From Streptomyces coacervatus (lineage in GTDB: Bacteria > Actinomycetota > Actinomycetes > Streptomycetales > Streptomycetaceae): 43,801 nucleotides of DNA. Of this stretch, positions 38,909 through 43,801 are shown in pieces (position 1 is the stretch's first letter; each line of letters opens with the position of its first letter). The stretch is from assembly GCF_029223485.1 (NCBI RefSeq), contig NZ_JARHTP010000038.1, positions 1 to 43,801 of the forward strand, in the 5' to 3' direction. The position numbers and the translations under genes were made by a program. The notes under the pieces are model-generated. The model did not search any database and was not told the DNA's origin. It worked only from the letters and a program-made list of their open reading frames with translations.

Positions 38909-40915
38909 ATGCGCTCCCCTGTCCTGCCCCTGACCTGGCACCTCGCCAAGTCCTCCGGCCGCCGTGGCCTGCAGAGCCAGCTGCTGGCGGCAGGAGCCGC
39001 CGCCGTCGGCGCGTTCGTCCTGCTGGTGATGCTCGCCGCGACCCTCGGCTCCGGCGCCCGCGCCGACCGCACGGCCTGGCGCACGCCCGAGCCCGCCGAG
39101 CACGCCACCGCCGTCCAGGCGCTCGCGACGACCTACGTCCGCCACGAGCCCGTCACCGTCGTGAACCTGGCCCAGCTGCCCGACCGCAGGGCCACCCCCG
39201 CACCGCCCGGCCTGAGCACCTTCCCCGAGCAGGGCGAGGTGTACGTCTCCCCCGCCCTGGCCGAGCTGCTGCACAAGCTCCCGGCGACCCAACTCGCCGA
39301 CCGCTTCCCGAAGGTGACGTCCTACGGCACGATCGGCGCCGCCGGTCTCGCCTCGCCGGACGAGCTGGTCGCCGTCGTGGGGCGGGCGGCAGCCGACCCC
39401 GCGGTCTCCGCGACCGCCGGCGAGAACGGGATGTACGACATCAAACAGGCCGCGCGCGCCGGGATCACCGGCTTCCAAGGCGGCAAGCAGAGCCTGTTCA
39501 CGTACACCGACCAGTCGACCGCACTGCTGGGCGTGGCGCTGCTGGTGATGCCGGTGGCCGTGCTGGCCGCGGCCGCCGGGCGGCTGGGCGCGGCCCGGCG
39601 CGAGGCGCGGCTCGCCGCACTGCGGCTGGCCGGGGCGACCCCGCGGCAGATCATCGGCATGACCGCCGCCGAGGCCACGGCCGTCGGCGCGGCCGGAGCG
39701 CTGACGGGTGCCGCGCTGTACGCGGCCCTGCTGCCCGCACTCGCCGAGATCCCGTTCGGCATCGGCAGCTGGTACACGGGACAGCTGTGGGTGGGCGTGC
39801 CCTGGTTCGCCGCCGTCGTCCTGGCGGTCACCGCGCTCATCACCATCAGCGCGGTGTCAATGCTCCGCCAGGTGGCGACCTCGCCGCTTGGCGTCGCCCA
39901 GCAGGCCGACCCGCGGCGCACCCGGGTCATCCGGCTCGTGGTGTTCGTGGCGGTCCTGCTGTACGTCTTCCAGTCCACGAACGGCGGCGGCCTGAACACC
40001 CGTCAGGTGGTCGCTCTCCTGCTGCTGTTCTACGGCGCGTTCTGGCTGTTCGGCCCGTGGGTCGTGGACCGGTTGGGCCGGATCGCGGGCCGCTTCGCCC
40101 GCCGCCCCGCCACCCTGCTGGCCGCGCGCCGGCTCAGCGACGACCCGCGCGGCGCCTGGCGCACCGTCAGCGGACTGGTGCTGGCCGGCTTCGCGGCCGG
40201 GTTCTTCGCCGTCAGCATGGTCGGCACCGACGGCTCGCAGTTCCGGGGCCAGGTCGCGGTGGTCACATCGAACGCCGCCGAGGCCCGGCACGCCACCGCC
40301 GAGGCCCGCACACTGCTGCACGAGGCGGGCGTCAAGGCGACGGTCACCACCGTGAAGGAGGACGACTACGACAGCCTGACCAGCGGCTCCCCGGGCCTGG
40401 TCGCCCGTGTCTCCGGCGGCCCCGAGCGCATCGACACCGCCGTCACCGCCCTCGCTCCGCTCGGCAGGTCCGGGCTGCCGTACACGCAGGACTACGCCAC
40501 CGCGGCCGACCGCTCGGCCATCGACCGGTTCGCCGAGGTCAGCACCGCCACCCTGGCCCTGAGCTTCCTGGTGGCCACCGCCTCCGCGGGCCTGACCGCC
40601 GCCGCGGGCGTCCTGGACCGGCGCCGCGTGTACGGCCTGCTGCGGCTGGCCGGCACCCCGCTGAAGGTGCTGGACCGGGCCCGGGTCCGCGAGACGGTCC
40701 TCCCGCTGGTCGTCCTGGCCGGCGGCACCACCGCCATCGGCGTCTACGCCTCCTACCGGCTGAACAAGGCGTTCGGCGCCTCGCTCGACCTCACCGGCGC
40801 CCTGCAACTCGCCGCCTGCGTGGCCGTGGGCGCACTGGCCATGTTCGCGGCGATCGGCAGCAGCAGACCGCTGCTGCGCACCGTGACAGCCGATCCGGCA
40901 CAGACCGCGGACTGA
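38909..40915 (+). CDS. FtsX-type ABC permease
   Basis: The 668-aa product has an N-terminal membrane helix (residues about 20-48), a large external region (50-195), then blocks of three helices (about 205-330) and another set (about 350-640) of FtsX domains. RRLGAARREARLAALRLAGA and the later RRRVYGLLRLAGTPLKVLDR are the usual 'RL-G-x(n)-L-x-x-L-G-A' coupling helices, present twice. The size and two FtsX units fit BceB/MacB-like exporters. ATG 38909 has GGAG just upstream. The partner is the ATPase gene before it. The export substrate, probably a peptide or lipid-like antibiotic, is inferred from the family. Confidence 0.92.
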   Translation: MRSPVLPLTWHLAKSSGRRGLQSQLLAAGAAAVGAFVLLVMLAATLGSGARADRTAWRTPEPAEHATAVQALATTYVRHEPVTVVNLAQLPDRRATPAPPGLSTFPEQGEVYVSPALAELLHKLPATQLADRFPKVTSYGTIGAAGLASPDELVAVVGRAAADPAVSATAGENGMYDIKQAARAGITGFQGGKQSLFTYTDQSTALLGVALLVMPVAVLAAAAGRLGAARREARLAALRLAGATPRQIIGMTAAEATAVGAAGALTGAALYAALLPALAEIPFGIGSWYTGQLWVGVPWFAAVVLAVTALITISAVSMLRQVATSPLGVAQQADPRRTRVIRLVVFVAVLLYVFQSTNGGGLNTRQVVALLLLFYGAFWLFGPWVVDRLGRIAGRFARRPATLLAARRLSDDPRGAWRTVSGLVLAGFAAGFFAVSMVGTDGSQFRGQVAVVTSNAAEARHATAEARTLLHEAGVKATVTTVKEDDYDSLTSGSPGLVARVSGGPERIDTAVTALAPLGRSGLPYTQDYATAADRSAIDRFAEVSTATLALSFLVATASAGLTAAAGVLDRRRVYGLLRLAGTPLKVLDRARVRETVLPLVVLAGGTTAIGVYASYRLNKAFGASLDLTGALQLAACVAVGALAMFAAIGSSRPLLRTVTADPAQTAD

Positions 40916-40983
40916 CGCACCACCCGGAGCGGCCACCGGCCGGTGGCCGCTCCGCCACAACTCCCCTGAGGCATGATCGACCC

Positions 40984-41682
40984 ATGACGAGCCCCGTCCC
41001 CGCCACCCCGTCCGGAGCGCCCATCCGCGTCCTGATCGCCGACGACCAGGACATGGTCCGCACCGGTTTCCGCTTCTTCCTGGACGCCCAGCCGGACATC
41101 ACCGTCGTCGCGGAGGCGGCCGACGGCGAGGAGGCCGTGGCACTGGCCCGGCGGATGCGGCCGGACGTGTGCCTGCTGGACATCCGGATGCCGAAGCTGG
41201 ACGGCCTGGCGGCGACCCGGCTGCTGGCGGGGCCGGACGTCGCCGACCCGATGCGGGTGGTCGTGGTCACCACCTTTGACCTCGACGAGTACGTGTACGG
41301 GGCGCTGCGCGGCGGCGCCTGCGGGTTCCTGCTGAAGGACTCAGGGCCGACCCTGCTGGCGGAGGCGGTACGCGCCGCGGCGGCCGGCGACTCCCTGGTC
41401 TCCCCCTCGGTGACGGTCCGCCTGCTCAAGCACGTCACCGCCGACCCGAAGACCGAGGTCCCCGCACGGCCCGCGGCCCCGGCCGACTCCCTCACGGACC
41501 GCGAACTCGACGTGGTCCGCCTGGTCGCCCTCGGCCGTACGAACGCCGAGATCGCCGCGGAACTCTACGTCTCCCTCTCCACGGTCAAGACCCACCTCTC
41601 CAGCGTCCAACTCAAACTGGACGCCCGGAACCGGGTAGAGATCGCGGCCTGGGCATGGCAGAACGGCCACGCGCCCCTTTAG
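40984..41682 (+). CDS. NarL/LuxR-type response regulator
   Basis: The 232-aa product has a complete receiver domain: IRVLIADDQDMVRTGFRFFL (acidic pair), VCLLDIRMPKLDGLAATRLL (phospho-acceptor Asp), VVVTTFDLDEYVYGALRGGA and CGFLLKDS (Lys). The HTH is SLTDRELDVVRLVALGRTNA, EIAAELYVSLSTVKTHLSSV. It is the likely partner of the kinase at 36498-37661, although the two genes lie 3.3 kb apart on opposite strands. TGAGGCATGATCGAC precedes the start. Its last codons and stop lie inside a terminator hairpin. Confidence 0.95.
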   Translation: MTSPVPATPSGAPIRVLIADDQDMVRTGFRFFLDAQPDITVVAEAADGEEAVALARRMRPDVCLLDIRMPKLDGLAATRLLAGPDVADPMRVVVVTTFDLDEYVYGALRGGACGFLLKDSGPTLLAEAVRAAAAGDSLVSPSVTVRLLKHVTADPKTEVPARPAAPADSLTDRELDVVRLVALGRTNAEIAAELYVSLSTVKTHLSSVQLKLDARNRVEIAAWAWQNGHAPL

Positions 41683-41689
41683 GGGCGCG
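41670..41689 (+). terminator. Hairpin over the stop codon of the response regulator
   Basis: CGCGCCCC-TTTA-GGGGCGCG is a perfect 8-bp stem. The TAG stop of the response regulator (41680-41682) sits in its loop and right arm, so the terminator overlaps the end of the gene. The P450 gene converges from the right and ends 71 bases further on. Confidence 0.7.
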
Positions 41690-41750
41690 GGGCTGTATCG
41701 ATATGCGGCTCCGCCGCGTGGGCGCGACTAGCCACGACGGCGCCGCAGAC
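41670..41750 (+). repeat. Right copy of the 81-bp inverted repeat
   Basis: It starts with the GC hairpin at 41670-41689 and ends GCCGCAGAC. It matches the complement of 36387-36467. The two copies bound the cassette of five genes. Confidence 0.85.
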
Positions 41751-41752
41751 GA

Positions 41753-43150
41753 TCAACTTCCCGACCGAATCAAACCCGCCAGGTACCGCCACAGCGACGA
41801 CCGCCGCTTGGCGGCCTGGTCCGGCGCATCGGTCAGGTCCGGCGCGGGCGCCGGCACAACCTGCACCGGCGGCCCCGCCAACTCATACCGCACCGGCAGC
41901 GACCGCAGCCCCCGCATGAACGGCGAGGAACGCCAAGGCAGTTGGTCGACGGGGAGGGCGAGCTCCAGGTGCCCGAACCGTTCGAAGAGGCGGCTCACGC
42001 CTGCTGCCGCGATCGTCGACGCCAGTTCGCGGGCCGGGCACTGGCGGGGGCCCGCGCCCCACGACAGGTGCGCCCGGCTGCTGATGCTGGAGCCCGGCGC
42101 CGTCTGTCCGGCGAAGAGGGGGTCGGCGTGCGCGGCGGCGGAGGAGACCCATACGGGGTCGCCGGCACGGATGGTGTAGTTCCCGAGCCGGGTGTCCTCG
42201 GCCGCGAACCGCGGCACGAAGTTGACCAGCGGCGGCTTGCGCATGACCACGCGGTTCATGGTTTCCCGCACCATCCCGGCGGACAGGGTGGTGCGTACCC
42301 CGCCCTCGCTCTCTCCCGCGATCACCTCGACGACGGTGTTGGAGATGAGGATGCCGACGTGGTCGGAGGTCATGCCGAGCAGCATGAACAGCTCCCGGGC
42401 GAGCGCGTCGACCGACAGGTCCGGGTGGGCGGCCAGCAGCTGGGAGGGAAAGTCGTCGCCCGGCTTCTCGATCTTGGCGGCGGCGAGTTCGGTGAGCGTC
42501 ACCAGCAGGCGTTCCAGGGCGGGTTCGGCGTCAGGGCCGGCGTCCAGCACCCGCCACATGTCCATCAGGGCGTCGTCGCCCTGCGAGCCGGGGAAGCCGA
42601 GCAGATGGCTCGCCGCCATCAGCGGGAGCGGGCGGGAGAACTGTGCCGACAGGTCGGCCAGGCCCGTGCCACCGCCCTGCGCGAGCAGGGTGATCAGCTC
42701 GTCGGCGTAGCCGGTGACGGCCGTCTTGAGCCGCTTGGCCTGCGGGTTGCGCGGGTCCTGGAAGGGGCGCAGGGCGGTGTCCCAGGCGCCGCGCAGGGTG
42801 CGGTAGCCCGGGCCGCCCTGGATCAGCACGTGGTTGACCTCAAGAGAGGGGCCGAGCGGCCAGTCGGCGGGCACCCGGCCCTCGGACCGGGCGCGCCAGT
42901 TCTCCAGGCCCTTGGGCCAGGCGGGGTCGTCCTGGAGCACCTGGAGCGACTCGCGGTAGCCGAGCACGAGCCAGGCGGGCACGCCCAGCAGGTCGACGGG
43001 CGCGACGGGGCCGTGGCGCTCCCGCAGCCGTTCGTAGACGAGCGCGGGGCGGGTCTCGTAGTCCCGGGTCAGCAGGGGTTCCGGAGCCAGGGCCTCCAGT
43101 CGCGTGCCGTCCGGCTCCGCCCCGCCCTCGTCGACCAACTGGAACTCCAT
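41753..43150 (-). CDS. Atypical cytochrome P450 (CYP157-like)
   Basis: The 465-aa product has the heme loop LSWGAGPRQCPARELASTIA with the Cys ligand and a normal PERF-like region (VPRFAAEDTRLGNYTIRAGD). Two other signatures are altered. The K-helix E-x-x-R reads ETMN in MVRETMNRVV, so the Arg is Asn. The I-helix reads LLGMTSDHVGILI without the usual A-G-x-D/E-T. Loss of E-x-x-R is known for the CYP157 family of Streptomyces conservons. No conservon partners (kinase, roadblock, DUF742, GTPase genes) are seen here; those on the right may lie outside. ATG 43150 (MEFQLVDEG) is chosen; the frame is open to 43246. Confidence 0.9.
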   Translation of the reverse strand: MEFQLVDEGGAEPDGTRLEALAPEPLLTRDYETRPALVYERLRERHGPVAPVDLLGVPAWLVLGYRESLQVLQDDPAWPKGLENWRARSEGRVPADWPLGPSLEVNHVLIQGGPGYRTLRGAWDTALRPFQDPRNPQAKRLKTAVTGYADELITLLAQGGGTGLADLSAQFSRPLPLMAASHLLGFPGSQGDDALMDMWRVLDAGPDAEPALERLLVTLTELAAAKIEKPGDDFPSQLLAAHPDLSVDALARELFMLLGMTSDHVGILISNTVVEVIAGESEGGVRTTLSAGMVRETMNRVVMRKPPLVNFVPRFAAEDTRLGNYTIRAGDPVWVSSAAAHADPLFAGQTAPGSSISSRAHLSWGAGPRQCPARELASTIAAAGVSRLFERFGHLELALPVDQLPWRSSPFMRGLRSLPVRYELAGPPVQVVPAPAPDLTDAPDQAAKRRSSLWRYLAGLIRSGS

Positions 43151-43286
43151 GCTTCCGCCGCCCCCTCGACACCGCCCGTCACGGTCCGCGGCGTGCCGGT
43201 GCTCGCGGACCCCGGGGGACCGTATCTCAGACGTCACGCAAGGCACACGGCAGGGTACTCACCGGTAGCAAGGAAGGCATCCGCCC

Positions 43287-43754
43287 TCATTTCCGCTCCC
43301 CGTTCCCGGCCATCATCCGCTCCAGCCGGTCGAAGCGCTCGTGCAGGGCATGGACGGTCTCCTCGCCCAACTCGCGGGCGTGCAGGGCAAGATGGTGGCG
43401 GCGCTGCTGCTCCCGCCCGACGAACCAGGTCGCGAGGGCCGCGGTGACCATGCCGTACGTGGTGATCCCGACGACCATCACGACGGCACCGATGACGCGG
43501 CCGCCGAAGGTCACCGGGTAGAAGTCGCCGTACCCGACGGTCGTCGCCGTCTCGATCGACCACCACAGCGCCTGCGGGTACGTCCGCAGATTGGCGCGCA
43601 GTGCGTCCTGTTCGGCGGCGACGACGGCCCACGAACCCGCCAGCATCACCGCTCCCAGGAGGGCCGTCGCCCCGCCCGCCGCCTTCAGGTGCAGCGAGCG
43701 GCCCTCCCGGCCGAGCAGCAACTCGACCGCCCTGGCCAGGAATCCGGGCAGCAT
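43287..43754 (-). CDS. Two-helix potassium channel protein
   Basis: The 155-aa product has one membrane helix at about 28-48, a pore loop with the selectivity filter SIETATTVGYGDFYPVTFGG, a second helix at about 85-110 (VIGAVVMVVGITTYGMVTAA), and a short helical C-terminal tail (REQQRRHHLALHARELGEET ... ERFDRLERMM) that could form a coiled coil and assemble the tetramer. The filter T-V-G-Y-G-D is canonical for K+. GAGGAG lies five bases before ATG 43754; GTG 43760 is too close to it. No RCK or other ligand domain is present. Confidence 0.92.
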   Translation of the reverse strand: MLPGFLARAVELLLGREGRSLHLKAAGGATALLGAVMLAGSWAVVAAEQDALRANLRTYPQALWWSIETATTVGYGDFYPVTFGGRVIGAVVMVVGITTYGMVTAALATWFVGREQQRRHHLALHARELGEETVHALHERFDRLERMMAGNGERK

Positions 43755-43801
43755 GGGCACTCCTCGGTGTACGTCCGTATGGGGTCAGTGTCGCCGAGGG
43801 C

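Overview
The window reads as a piece of a Streptomyces chromosome. It is GC-rich throughout, uses GTG starts often, and carries families typical of the genus: an SAFF/DUF574-type methyltransferase, a CGNR zinc finger protein, XRE-cupin regulators, a CYP157-like P450, PP2C/SpoIIE phosphatase and an alpha subunit of RNA polymerase of the actinobacterial type. No phage, plasmid origin, rRNA, tRNA or CRISPR was recognised.

The left half (1-22 kb) is an accessory, eroded region. Short intact genes (S1-domain RNA-binding protein, F420-type nitroreductase, APH-type kinase, three GNAT acetyltransferases, methyltransferase, MFS exporter with XRE regulator, CGNR protein, SpoIIE phosphatase) alternate with gene remains: IS110, IS5 and IS630 transposase pieces, at least three integrase-like pieces, an FAD monooxygenase tail, an alpha/beta-hydrolase piece, a LysR N-terminus, an Eis-like C-terminus and a response regulator that lost its N-terminus. 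In the middle of this sits a complete, apparently functional rpoA gene (16251-17267) far from any ribosomal protein gene, the clearest anomaly of the window.

22-28 kb: a TetR gene (25263) stands divergent to a cupin - alpha/beta hydrolase - MFS efflux operon, with obvious palindromic operators between them. The MFS gene is broken by a 35-bp tandem duplication, and the CPBP protease gene beside TetR by a single extra C. A GNAT gene and an SAM methyltransferase gene follow.

28.4-36.2 kb: one tightly packed minus-strand operon of eight genes: XRE-cupin regulator, M24 peptidase-like hydrolase, E1 alpha and E1 beta of a 2-oxoacid dehydrogenase, amidohydrolase, two-cupin protein, SDR and 3-hydroxyisobutyrate-dehydrogenase-like reductase. 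Five of the seven junctions overlap. It looks like a catabolic route for a nitrogen-containing compound; the substrate cannot be read from sequence. Two of its enzymes (M24 and SDR) lack a residue normally needed for catalysis.

36.4-41.75 kb: a sensing and efflux cassette: a histidine kinase on the minus strand, and divergent DUF4333-like protein, ABC ATPase, FtsX-type permease and LuxR-type response regulator on the plus strand. Two 81-bp repeats in inverted orientation bound it. The right end holds an atypical P450 and a small two-helix potassium channel.
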